From the NCBI GenBank assembly GCA_024734495.1, contig JALMQS010000102.1, forward strand, positions 6,168,143 through 6,232,142: a DNA stretch of 64,000 nt, read 5' to 3'. Source of the DNA: Forficula auricularia (lineage: Eukaryota > Arthropoda > Insecta > Dermaptera > Forficulidae). The notes under the pieces were generated by a model. It had not been told where the DNA came from. It ran no database searches and saw only the letters and a program-made list of their open reading frames with translations. The position numbers and the translations under genes were made by a program. Shown piece by piece: positions 23,419 through 34,845 of this stretch; position 1 is the first letter of the stretch, and every line of letters begins with the position of its first letter.

Positions 23419-23876
23419 CAGTAGAATCCCGATATATCGTACCTTCAAGGGGGCAAAGGATAACTACGATATAACGACATATTCGCTATATCAGGATTAT
23501 GATATATCGAAGGTAAAAATTAAAAATACGATATATTGAAAGTTTTAATTTATTTTTTTTATAAATATGTATGTACATTAGGGTGGTCCTTATTTATAGG
23601 GGGTAAAAATAAATTTCGCATATTTGAAGAGTTCCGGAATTTTGTTAGACTGGATCTAAAAGTAATTCCTACCAAATTTTAGCTCAATCGAACATCATTT
23701 ATCCGTGGCGCTTGGGGCCTAAAGTTTTGAAAATATATAAAATGCTAATTTTGCGTTATTACTATATGATGTTTTGCCTTAAAATTGGCATTTTATATAT
23801 TTTCGACCAAGGGACCAGCACTTTCTTACGATTTATCGGGATATACGATATATCGGGATATAACGATATTCTACTG
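23419..23876. mobile_element. pogo/mariner-like MITE with TA duplication
   Basis: The ends are CAGTAGAATCCCGATATATCG and the inverse of CAGTAGAATATCG, each bordered by TA (23417-23418, 23877-23878). The subterminal parts are packed with CGATATATCG/CCCGATA palindromes on both sides, resembling pogo/Tigger ends. The centre (about 23575-23815) contains a hairpin between two AAAATATATAAAATGC-type blocks and may be a separate insertion. No transposase; the 90-residue frame over the right end is not a gene. Confidence 0.75.
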
Positions 23877-23945
23877 TATAATCTAATATCTGATAAGTAT
23901 AAGGTATTTATAATCATAGAACAATGTTGTTTTTTTAATTCTAGG

Positions 23946-23980
23946 CCTGAAGATGGCCTTTCTATTCAAGCCGGAACTTT
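23946..23980 (+). ncRNA. hammerhead-like motif, degenerate
   Basis: CTGAAGA, an extra T, stem GGC/GCC with a long loop, then GGAAC where GAAAC is expected. It keeps the pattern of the other motifs but with one core A missing. Confidence 0.4.
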
Positions 23981-24223
23981 GTGAATCAGCGTTTTAAACA
24001 GTCTAAATAAACTTAATCATGGAAAAGATTAAAATTGTATCTAATTTAAATCGACTTATGCATCTTGACCGCACTACAAATAACTTCTTGATCTACTCAT
24101 TGCCGAGAGTAACATAGCACGATTGCTTAGTGACCACCTTACTATTACAACAAAACAAATTTATTTATATCCACACGGGTATTTGAACCCATGAGAACTA
24201 ATAAATATTTCTAATTAAAAAGA

Positions 24224-24252
24224 CTGATGATGAAGGTCAAATCTTCGAAAAT
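24224..24252 (+). ncRNA. hammerhead-like motif (CTGATGA type)
   Basis: CTGATGA, an extra T, stem GAAG/CTTC with loop GTCAAAT, then GAAAATAT. The core is complete, and the AUAU after GAA is self-complementary. There is no GUC; cleavage would have to be after a UA, which is allowed but weaker evidence. Confidence 0.4.
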
Positions 24253-24303
24253 ATAATTTAACAAATAAATTATATATATATCCTGTGTTTATTTTTTTAT
24301 TTT

Positions 24304-24380
24304 ACTTTTCGGCCTATCTAGCCATAAGCCAATTTACGACACTATTTATTTTTTCAAATTTGTCTCTACCCCCGGGGGTG
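24304..24380 (-). repeat. tRNA-derived SINE family A, 3' fragment
   Basis: Minus-strand tail with GTAAATTGGCTTATGGCTAG and GGCCGAAAAG, the same as at 26168 and 37180. The tRNA-related part is missing. Confidence 0.7.
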
Positions 24381-25969
24381 TGTTTATTTAGAACATCAGA
24401 AGTAAACTCATTGATTTATCTTCATGAAACGATAATTTATTTACTGAAACCGGCGTAATTATCATCATTTTTTTTAATTATTTATTTTTAAATAATTTAA
24501 CAACAATTTCTTAAAACCCAGTGACATATTCTAACTATTTATTTTTTGATTTATTTATTTGATTATCTGTTTATTCTTTCCAGTGTATTTATTTATTTAT
24601 TTTTATTATGGCGGAATTCCTTTTTTTGTTATTATTATTATTTTATTCTTGGTCGCAGCATAGTAAGGTTTCACATCGTTCTGCTGTGGCCACACCCTGA
24701 GCTACTCAACCGCATTCTGAGAGGATCGGAGGGCTATAAGGGGAGATGTGGAGGACCTTTAAAAAAAATAAAAAATAAAGGCCAATGTGCATATATTTAA
24801 TAAGGTCATTCAACGATTTATCTGTTAATTTTAATAACCCTCCAAGTTGACGAAAAGTGAAAATTAATTTAGAAGCCCCATCCGGATTTGGAACAAATAA
24901 TGATTAATCACATGCTTTAAAACTTTATCACAATTTTATTGGACCGTTTAGGCATGATTTGACTAAGCCTGGGGGCGCACACACATTTAACGGGGGACGA
25001 CAGACTTACCTGAAGATGTTTGGCTCATTTGCACGTTCGTTGTCAATTAGGGAAGAAAGTATCGATTCGAACGACAATGGATCTTGTCTTCCTTGACTTT
25101 ATATTTGACATTGGCTTTAACAAGATAAATACTAAGAAAAGTCAACCAAACTTTTACTAGAGTGTATCTTATTCTACAATCTATAACTTCGAGAGAATAG
25201 AATTTTCTTACTGCTTTCGAATTTCCCGAAACTTAAGTTTTAAATTCTTTAAGACCCACAAATTCTCTTGGCTTTACTCTAACTCTTCGTAAATTTCAAG
25301 ATTGTTTTTTTGAGTCAAATTTTGGTTAATAAATAATAATAGTACTTTTTTATCAATAATTATAATCTCGATTATAATTTATACATATTATTTATTTTAA
25401 TGTAGAAATATAATTTATTTTTATTTATTTATTTTTCAAATTTTCTTTATCTCACAATTTATTGTGTTCTTTAGTTTTTTAAGCCGCCGCCTAAGTAAGA
25501 GTCGGATTTTTCGGATGAAAATGTTTTTAGTTTTTAAAACGAAGAGCTCATAATATGATAGATACTATTATTATTTGATAGTTTTTAAGGAATTTGGTGT
25601 TGGTACTTGATGAAACATTTTTTAAATTATTATTTGGGTTATTTAACTTCAGAACTTTGGTTTGAAAAAAGCAAAAAAAAAATCAGAAAAAAATCTGAAT
25701 CATATGTGTGGCCCTCGATGGCCCGTGGTCAACTTGTCATATTTGACAAATTGTTTTTTATCGGGTATTTTAAAATATATTTTAAATCACATAAAAGTAA
25801 TTAAAGGAAATATGGTTCCCTATAATTATATGAAGAGTAAATTATTAAATAATAATAGTAAATTTCAATTATTGATATGCCCTATTGAAAAAATTGCAAT
25901 TATTCTTATTTATATTTTGCGGCATAATTTGGGATGTAAATATATACTTTAAAAAATACATATAAATAA
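24381..25969. other. AT-rich, no supported gene
   Basis: A short block at 25575-25630 ('aaggaatttggtgttggtact...gaaacattttt') recurs at 37828-37865. The segment at 25705-25740 ('tgtggccctcgatggcccgtggtcaac') resembles the GC-rich end segments of hAT-like MITEs. The overlapping frames at 25607-25952 have no known motif. Confidence 0.4.
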
Positions 25970-27298
25970 TAATTCGGTAATAGAGACACTAGAGATTTTT
26001 AAGAACTCGTCAGATCAAACTGGTTATTGGTTGAGAAGCCCCAATAAGACACCATTCTTGATGAAATGTTTTGAAAAAATAAATCCATTCAGGCACTTGA
26101 TTCAACCATATTTAAGATCTCCCATATATGATACGAATCTAAGAATATTAAACTATTTTTTTTTTTTGGTTTTTCGGCCCTTCTAGCCATAAGCCAATTT
26201 ACGATACTTTACATTTTTTAAATTTTTTCTCTACCCCGGGGGTCAAATTTTAGCTGAATGCCTCGAGTCGGATTCGAACCCGCGTCCACTTGGTTAGCAG
26301 GATGATACGCTACCGCCTAGCCTATCCGACCCCCCAACTATTTATTAAAAGTGGATTTAAATTTTAACAATGCTTCATACACCAACCTATCACATAATAT
26401 ATCCTTCAAAATATATATAAATAAATTTTATAAAGAGTATTATCAGATTTTTACAAATGGATCAAAAAGAAATAATGACTTCTCAGCAATGAGTATATAT
26501 GACCCTCAATTAAAAACTGGAAAAGCTTATATTCTTCCTAAGGAAGCATTTATTTTCACAGAAGAAGCAATGACTATCTATGAAGCAATAAATTATATAA
26601 AAAAAATGTCAATTGTAAAAATTGTATAATCTGTTCAGACTCCCTATCAGTACTAACAACACTGAAAACAATAGAATTTGCCAAATTAAATTTTCTTCTA
26701 TTGAAAATTAAAATAGAAATATACTAAATTGGACAAATGGGCAAAGAAATAGAACTGATGTGGATTAAAAGTCATTCTGGAATTTGTGCGAATGAGAAAG
26801 CAGATGCAATGGCCAAAAATTCTAACTTAAATTTTCCAACAAAAGCAATCCCAGTGAACGATATAATGACTATAATTAAAATGAATAATAATAAAGAATG
26901 GCAAAGACAATGGATAGAATCTTCAAGACTTAAAGGTTTCAACATTTGTTGAGAAGTAAAGTTGGCAGAATTCCATGGAATCATGAAATAATTGGACCTA
27001 GAATATTTTATTCTACTATAAATAGAATGAAACTAAACCATGCTCTGTATCCGGCTCATATTTTTAAAATAGGACTGTATGGTGAGGGAGAGTGTTCATG
27101 TGAGGTATATCATGGGGATGTCTCAATCATATGATATTTAGTTGTCCAAAGTTTAGATTTAGAGATAGATTAGAGGGTGAATTGATTGCCAACGATGTTC
27201 AAAGGCCATGGAATTTGGCGCATCTTTTGCCTTTCGAGAGAGCGGAAATATACAAATCATTGATTAGGCTTATCCTAGCAAATAAGATCAAGCTATAG
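25970..27298 (+). pseudogene. jockey/I-clade LINE, RNase H and zinc-knuckle C-terminus, split by a SINE
   Basis: This is the 3' coding end of a non-LTR retrotransposon. It reads LEIFKNSSDQTGYWLRSP and onward to 26150, is interrupted by a SINE, and resumes in frame to the RNase H start FTNGSKRN (first Asp of the usual FTDGSK replaced by Asn). After a frame break near 26630 it continues with LMWIKSHSGICANEKADAMA, the RNase H HxGIxxNExAD motif. The C-terminal region has WNHEIIGPR, GECSC and, after another frameshift near 27115, NHMIFSCP, which together look like the CxC...H...C zinc knuckle. The stop is TAG at 27296-27298. RNase H hydrolyses RNA in the RNA-DNA hybrid during retrotransposition. 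The frames are mildly damaged, so the insertion is not very old. RT and endonuclease are absent upstream. Confidence 0.85.
26168..26332 (-). repeat. tRNA-derived SINE family A, full-length, inside the LINE
   Basis: On the minus strand there is a tRNA-like head with box B GGTTCGAATCC (26270-26280) and the family tail GTAAATTGGCTTATGG. It is flanked by AACTATTT at 26151-26158 and 26336-26343, a target duplication, with a T-rich stretch (the A-tail) next to the left copy. Removing the insert and one duplicate lets the surrounding LINE frame continue. Confidence 0.88.
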
Positions 27299-27863
27299 TA
27301 CAATTGACAACTACAGTTATTATACCTAATTTATATTTTGGCTCTGAAAATTTTATTATTTGGGACATTCTTTTCATTATTTATTTATTAATTTATTGTT
27401 CTATTTATTTATTGTTTATTATTTATTTATTAATTTATTGTTTTATTTATTTATTTATTATTTTCATTGTCTGTGATACTATTTGATTGTTTATAAACTC
27501 ATGGTAGACTGGCTACAATGGAATTCATTCCGAGGCCATTAAGAGAAGAGAGAGAAAAAAATTCCGGCCCTCAGAAATTTGTAAGTCATCAATCGGCACG
27601 CGGTTCAATTCAGGTTGGCCAGGCATGCATTAGATAGTATTGGTACTCAATTGCTCTAGAATTGCCCGTTTTGCTTATTTTCATTTACAATTATTTAATT
27701 AATTTTTTAATAATGAAAACTCGAGAATATTTTAAACCAGTCGAGACATGCATGGACAAGTTGAGACGTTTTGGCGGATTAGTTTACAAAAAAATGTTTT
27801 CTCGAATTTTTCGAATTATTTATTTATTTTCTCTGATGAAAAAATATCAATTACGTAAAAAAT
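27299..27863. other. LINE 3' tail and AT-rich sequence
   Basis: Right after the LINE stop is presumed 3' UTR, then low-complexity TTTATTTATTTATT from 27380 to 27465. No gene in the remainder. Confidence 0.45.
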
Positions 27864-28272
27864 CGAGGGGTGATCCGGGATTGGAAGTAGGTGTACACCT
27901 CTTTGGAAGTATTTTGGAAGTACTTGGAAATATTTGGAAGTACTTGGAAATATTTGGAAGTACTTGGAAATATTTGGAAGTACTTGGAAATATTTGAAAG
28001 TACTTGGGAATATTTGGAAGTACTTGGAAATATTTGAAAGTACTTGGGAATATTTGGAAGTACTTGGAAATATTTGGAAGTGCTTGGAAATATTTAGAAG
28101 TACTTGGAAATATTTGGAAATACTAGGAAATATTTGGAATTACTTGGAAATATTTGGAAATACTAGGAAATATTTGGAATTACTTGGAAATATTTGGAAT
28201 TACTTGGAAATATTTGGAATTACTTGGAAATATTTTGAAGTACTTGGAAATATTTGGAAGTACTTGGAAATA
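27864..28272. mobile_element. T-family MITE, copy 4, expanded into a minisatellite
   Basis: The left end CGAGGGGTGATCCGG and the following 'ggaagtaggtgtacacctc' are T-type. From about 27901 to 28272 the interior consists of some 18 units of a 20-bp motif close to TTGGAAATATTTGGAAGTAC, with variants. The right T terminus is missing: the array ends abruptly at 'ggaaatagtaagcacc'. Because 20 is not a multiple of three the three frames read alike, giving long spurious frames (27662-28290) rich in WKYLE. Confidence 0.8.
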
Positions 28273-30494
28273 GTAAGCACCAAATTTTAGCTTTTTATCT
28301 GAAAACGTTTCCTGATTATACATATGGTATACATTTTTTGCATGACTAATATTTTTCATGATTCTTTTTTATATTTGATGAAGAGTAAAAATATATAATT
28401 ATAAAATGATCCAATGAAATAATAAAATTTTAATTAATAAACACATATTAATAGCTAGTCTTAGTTGAAAATTTTCCATTGAGAAAGAGAGAAATTCTCC
28501 CGAAATTTTTGGGTTTAATTAAAGTTTTAAAGATTTCTATTTAATTTTAACAATCAATAATTTTTTTTTAATATTATCAGCTATCTTTTTTCATCAACAA
28601 AATTGGTAGAATTAGTATATTTTATCTGCGGCCCGGGACAATTTTTTTCTTCAAATGTGGCCCGTGTAAGCCAAAAGGTGGATACCCCTGATCTAATTTT
28701 TTAAATCATGTGACAAATAAATAACTTTCGAATTTCTAAAAGACTATCAACTTCGCACTTATTTATGTTTTAAAAGAAAAATTATAATATATTTATTTAA
28801 TACCAGCAAACAATAAATAGAAGATACATTTTCGAATGGTTGAGTAAGTAAGGTTGGTTTCTAAAGAAAAAGTGAAATGATGTGTTCGTATAAAAGATTC
28901 ATTTGAGCTGTTCCTTCCTAGAGCAAGAGCTTCCCATGATGCATTGTCAATAAAGTTTATTTGTGTATCGCTAGGTTATTGTGAGCAAGTGTTGCTGACG
29001 ACAAAGCTTAACTTTATCTTCAATGCTCTTTATATGCTCACTTGCTCTCGAGAATGTGGCAGAAAAGCCTCTATTTTCGGCATTATTGAACGTCCAAGTC
29101 CTTCTTGATTGAACCCAAAGGGCCAATATGGCTGCTCTTGAACACATTTCCATGTCAAGCGTTTAAATATATTCAACTTAAAAATATCAAAATCATTATT
29201 ATGATAGCGCGATTACACAACCAAGCAATTATTTGGTCTTTTGATATGCATAACTATAAAACCCTTTGAATAATTTGATTCAAACCGTTCAGGCCTAAGA
29301 GGGAAAAATACATGATTTTTTTTTCTAAATTCATTGAGTCATCTAAATTTTCCTTTCATCCATTTTAGAGTCCAAAAATTTTAATTTTAATAATAACTTT
29401 TCAAATTAAATTTTTTTCTTTAGAGCAGTGAGGCTTTTGAATTTATTAAATCAAAGTGTAGGTATATGTGACCGACCAAATCTGATTTTTCCCGTGATAG
29501 TGGGTTCTGGACAGTTGAGAAGGCCATCGAATCTGTCTGGAGGGTGTTGATGTTGAAAGTACTGATTGATCTAAGAATGGATTTTAGATGCTAATTTTCC
29601 ATGGGGTTTGTTCTCTTGAGTTCGTGGTCATAAATGAATATTTATGGTATATAGGTATATATTTGACCTTCATCTTCACTCTTTCTTATAAATATTACAT
29701 TTTTTGAACTGAAATTGTGCACAACAATTTGTAAGCTTTAACCTTGTGTTAAATTTTAGCTTTTTAACTCCAAAAATTCGCTGACCAAAAATGGTCAATT
29801 CTCTAAAATTCGCATAGCAGATGAGTTTTCTTTTTTTCCCCTTTAATTTATATGTTAGAATAAATAGTGTAGGCAAATGAGAAGTCAAGGTTTGTGGGTG
29901 AATTCCAAAAAGCAGCTCGAAAACGTTTTTCATTTTGTAGGTAAGAAAATAGACAGCTCTGGCTGGCGGTGTAATTTCAAGGGAATTAACGTCCCTCCGA
30001 CCGCCTCCAATACATCACCGAAGACACCTCCAGACCAACTACCCAACTACCTACCGACCCACTCACTCACACCCAAAGTGCCTTAAAGAGTAACTTTTGT
30101 TCCATTAGAATTCATTCATGGATAGATATTCTTTTGTGGAAATATTCAAAAATTAGCATAATACTATTGTAAGCGATAAGAGAAGAGGAGGAGATAAAGG
30201 AGGCTGGCAAGGAGGGTGGCAAGTCACGCGTCCAACCCTGAATTGAGTTTATGAGCTGTTAATTTGAATAAATCCTTATTATGCTAATCCAATGGATATC
30301 CATAGAGGTTCGTGTATTCACAACTGACGAAACATTCATCTTGTTCATAATTTAACTCTATATACGAGTATATAAATATTTCTAAGGTGACCTTCTATGT
30401 TTCTCTATAAAAAAATATGCCCCATGCGACTTTCACCTATTCCTATCCTGCTTTTTTTTAAATCAACATTTTTAGAAATTATAAATTCAAATGA
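28273..30494. other. unassigned; contains an hAT-like terminus
   Basis: At 28625-28690 a segment ending GCCAAAAGGTGGATACCCCTG (inverse of a CAGGGGTATCC terminus) with 'gcggcccggg' and 'tggcccgtg' blocks is typical of one end of hAT-like MITEs; the other end was not found. A GC-richer stretch at 29950-30085 has no recognised content. No gene. Confidence 0.5.
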
Positions 30495-30849
30495 GTGGAT
30501 ATTGATGAGGCAGTCCAAAAAAAGAAGATAATTTATACTATCTTTTTATTCATAAACCGACGTTTTGGAGGCTATTCCCTCCTTCTTCAGGGTTTTGAAA
30601 AGTCAGTGAAGGAAATCCAATGCGACATTCCCCTCTGTCTCCTCTTTTAGTGGCAGTAATAATAATATATTGTATTTCATTTTCAGTAGAATTATAATTA
30701 TCAAATTATTATAATTCTGCTGAAAATTAAATACGATATACTAATTTTACTGCCACTGAAAGAGGAGACAGAGGGGAATGTCCCGTTGGATTTCATTCAC
30801 TGACTTTTCAAAACCCTCAAGAAGGAGGGAATAGCCTCCGAAACGTCGG
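30495..30849. mobile_element. palindromic element with hammerhead-like motifs (P3)
   Basis: Closely related to P4 (36621): same start GTGGATATTGATGAGGCAGT and same order. The halves are inverted from the hammerhead regions (30557-30592 minus, 30815-30849 plus) inward through GGAATGTCSCRTTGGATTTC-like blocks to the centre near 30710. Both motifs have one core change (AAAAC for GAAAC on the left, CTCAAGA for CTGAAGA on the right). The right outer arm is missing; unrelated sequence follows 30849. Confidence 0.65.
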
Positions 30850-32865
30850 TCCAGAGCGCTAGATCTATTAGCATGTATGTGCGGGTTGGACAGACCTGGT
30901 TTAAATCGAATGGGAATGCTTAAAGAAGGATACGAGGAATGATAATTTTTTTTTTAAAGGGTCACAGATATAATAATCCCTGATTATCTATTATCTATTG
31001 ACATGTAAGAACGAGCAAAGATTGAAAAGACAAGTCCTGACAAGTTTTATTCCAGGGAGAGAAATTATCAATTAATTGTGATTGTTCTAGAAAACCTCAA
31101 TCCCTTGTCTCCTTTTACTAGAATGATAACTTATACGCTTGGTTAGTGCATACAAATTACTGAAATAATAAATATTTTAGAAAATGAAAATATAAAGAAG
31201 AATTTTCAAATATTCGAAACTTTATTATTTTTTTTATCTTATATAGATGAGCTTGTATTGTACAAATGTAGATTCATATTTAAAAAAATGGAATAAATAT
31301 ATCTCCCTCATTTAAATCCCAATGTTTTAAGGAGTTTATGATTCTATGTTCGGCCACACTCATTGCAGTGCTCCGCTTGCGACCCGCGAGCCACGGGTTG
31401 GACGGCCCTGTCTTAAACTGATTAGAGGATTCAGCGCCGCCTGATAGAAGTAGGTTATGCTTTCGAATAAAACGCTCTGAATTGCAGATTGCATCGTCAG
31501 GCGCTGCATATTAGATTTTTAGAACAACAATATTTTGAAAATCTCATATAATTTTAATATAGATATATCCTGGTTATATTTATAATTTTCTCATCAATTT
31601 TACTTAACCAGAAAAATTAATATTATTTGATTTAGAGCCGTTATATATATTATTAGAAAAACTTAAAATAGCATATATAAAAGTTAAAAGTGCCGATGGT
31701 AGGAGACTAAATTTAGACTATCAATTTAAAAGAGAGCCATCTACTAAATCCGAGTTGTCATAGATAAATTTTATTATAATATTATGTCAGAAGAGTATCA
31801 CGTCCTCGAGAAACCAACCCGAAAATAGCAATCCGGGCTAATCGACTACTATTTGAGGTGTATCCATCTGATATAGACACTTAAATATTTAACTTTAATT
31901 TATGTTGCTGTCTCTAGTCTTTCTAAATTTAAAAACAAAACACTGTGTTATAATTTAGACAAAGATTTTTAAGTGTTTCGAACTTTGATTTTTTTCAAAA
32001 ATCAAATATAAATGTTCGAATTGCAAATAGAAATAGAATTTTAATTATTAAAGAAATCACGTGAGTATGCCATTTACAAAATTCGAGTTGCCATGCAAAA
32101 TGTTTATTTATTATTTATTTTTAATTTGACGAGGTCTGAAAAACCTATTCATTAATTTTGATTAAAATATTTTAAAATAATGTTTGGGTTATCAGATATT
32201 GGCCAAGGTATACATATAAAGTACTAACAAAGCTTAAGAAAAGTTTTTAATTAATATTTTACTCGAAGAAATCAAATCCGGTACAAAAATAATATTTCAG
32301 GAAGAGATTAAAATTTACTGTTTGAATTGAGGTCGAAAATTAACTTTCAGTTTTTAAATATTAAAAATTATATTACAGGACAGATAATTATTTGAGCATT
32401 ATTTAAGTATATTTTGAATTAGGGATATTACGGAGATTCGACTCCGACTCCGAAAGGTCGGAACTTCCGATTGATTTTAGCCCTCCGACTTCGGATCCGA
32501 TAATTTTGAATCGGAGGTTATAACGAAGATCGAAAGATTCGACTCCGTCCAGTCAGAGCGCACACCAACAAGATTTGTCGGCCGGGGAGTCCCCTCACGC
32601 CAGCATATTTTTCTATTGTAACATCTTAAGTACGTATGTGTATTATTATTTATATTTGATATATAGAATGGTTATTCCTCAAGTATTAGATCAGTATCAA
32701 TCGCTATTTTTGATTTTAACTCGATTCCTCTATGTCTTCAGCAAAGATAACTGATAAGAAAACAACGCAGTTGCTATGGTTACTATACAATTTCCTCCCA
32801 GATTTTTACCATTTCACAGAGAGAAGCCTATCCATTCTTACTTAAGTTAGGTTAAATGAGCTATA
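30850..32865. other. unassigned; simple repeats and an hAT-like end fragment
   Basis: About 31361-31411 ('cttgcgacccgcgagccacgggttggacggccctg') looks like one end of a hAT-like MITE. At 32441-32560 there is degenerate GACTCCGACTCCGA-type simple sequence with both orientations present. No gene. Confidence 0.45.
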
Positions 32866-33452
32866 TTAAAACGATCAAATGAATAAATTTTAAAGAATTT
32901 AAAAAAGTACTATCTTACTCTAGAGTAAAGTACTTTAAAATATAATTTTACTAAAAACTTTATTTAACTTTTTTTGTGGTACTTAATTAGGATATTAAAT
33001 TTCATCAAAATTGGTTAGGTCATTTTCAAGATATTTAGAAAAAACTAAAAAAGTACTGAAATAAAGTACTAATGTTTGTGGACCGATATGTACCAAAAAC
33101 TAATCAGCGCTTCAGTTTGTTAAAAGAATGGTAGGTTTTCAATTTCATTTCAATCGGTGCAACGGTGTGGAAAAAATCGTGGGCCAAAAAAACGATAACA
33201 TATATACATACATACATACATACTTCCGCACGTACAAATTGAAAAAATCGCACTTTTTGGCCTCTCGACGAGACCCCATGTAATTTTTGGCAAAACCGTC
33301 ACGTGCTAAAATTCAAGCTAATTGAATACTACAATTTGTGACTTTGATTGAGACCATGGGTTCCGTAGTTTTTTCCTGAGGACCCTTTAAAGTCACGCTT
33401 GCAGCGAGACCGATTACAATACTTTCCCCATTCTTCACATTGGATAAAGTAA
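32866..33452. repeat. dispersed repeat G (copy 1)
   Basis: Runs from 'gagctatattaaaacgatc' to TTGGATAAAGTAAAA and matches 43612-44190 along its length and 42520-42732 in its 3' third (GAGACCCCATGTAATTTTTG, then AAACCGTCACGTG). Coding capacity is not evident. Its end resembles that of repeat H, so the two may be related. Confidence 0.65.
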
Positions 33453-34845
33453 AAAAAAAATATTTTAAACCCACAACGGAGTCCATTTGATAATCTCCCA
33501 AATTGTCAATAGCTAGTCTATTTTTTTTTTTTTTTTTTTTTTTTTGAGTACTTTCTATGAACCAGAATTTAATGAGGATCATTAATGATGTATGAATTAT
33601 TTTGAAATCTAAAACGTGTATCTACATAATGGCTTGATGTTGAAATGAGATAGATGTTACTAATATTACTTATATATATATATATATATATATTAAATTA
33701 ATGAACAATTAATTATTTTCTGAAAAATCTAAAAGATTGGATTTTAAAAGGAAATTAATGAGGGTGTCCTATGCTTGATGAAAATAAATATACACCTATA
33801 TATAATTTAATATTTATGCTTATCATTGATTTACTTTTGAAAATCAACAACTCTGCTACTAATAAATTACATAATATACATATTTAAATTCAAACAGAGG
33901 ACAACCTCTTTGATTTTTCTTTATGAATCAACAACTCCGATACTCTCAGGAAAACAAAATATTTTCAATTAACATTTCATCAAGAATATCCGTTGAAAAT
34001 GAATGTTTATAAAAAATTCTAGAAAAAACGACAACACTTTTATATTATTATGTATACCGGATATTCCAACAAATGTCTCAATTAAATATCTATTATTAAA
34101 ATCACATCAGTTCAAAAAATGTTTACGTATGTTATGAATATACAAATTTTTATTTTTCGAGTAAAATTAATTCCTTTCCATTCGCGGTTAACCGTAAATT
34201 GTATCAAGATCTTGTTTCAAATGGAATGATGCTTTTTTGTTAACGTATTTGAGAGTTCTCGTATTTGAAAATTAGCCTTGATGACCCACCAGAAATCCAC
34301 TAACAATAGTTCTCAACTACTGATTTAGTGTATTCATCCTGGTAATAAATGATAAATAATCTAAATGAACTATAGTGCTTTGGCATAATTGTTATGATGA
34401 GAGCATTTGATTTGCTTTGGTTGATAAATGATATAGTAATATATCATTCATACGTGGATCATTGATATTCATAGATTGTACTTATCATTATATAGAAATA
34501 TAAACAAAGAATAAAGATATTTATAAATAAAAGAGAGAAATTGACATTTTTTTAAACGTTCATTTGAAATATACATAATAGGCCATTTTAAATAAATAAA
34601 TAAAACGAATAAAATTCTAACTGATAATGGTTAAAATTGATTTTTTTAAAGGTTCACAATCATTAAAGAGATATTTTATCAATCATATATTAATCGAGAC
34701 AATAAGATTACCCAAATATTTACTATTTGAGAAAATAAGAGAAAATTCATGGCGTAAAAAAAGTACATCACATAAACATATAAATTTCGGGGGTTGAGTC
34801 CCTTTTTGAAAAAATATTTTATTAATATAATTTTTAATATAGAAA
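33453..34845. other. AT-rich, no gene seen
   Basis: Contains poly(T) of about 23 at 33522-33544 and an (AT)n run near 33672-33692. The sequences at 33800-33890 and 33890-33960 share an 'aatcaacaactc.gctact' type block, perhaps a small duplication. Confidence 0.4.

Noticed and set aside
25005..25040. CTGAAGATGTTTGGCTC as a hammerhead
   Set aside because: No complementary strand of stem II and no GAAA core.
27662..28290. Overlapping frames rich in WKYLE/IFGST repeats
   Set aside because: They are translations of the 20-bp minisatellite inside T copy 4; every frame of such an array stays open.
32441..32560. GACTCCGACTCCGA repeats as a CRISPR-like array
   Set aside because: Units are degenerate, lack unique spacers and occur in both directions; simple sequence in a eukaryotic genome.
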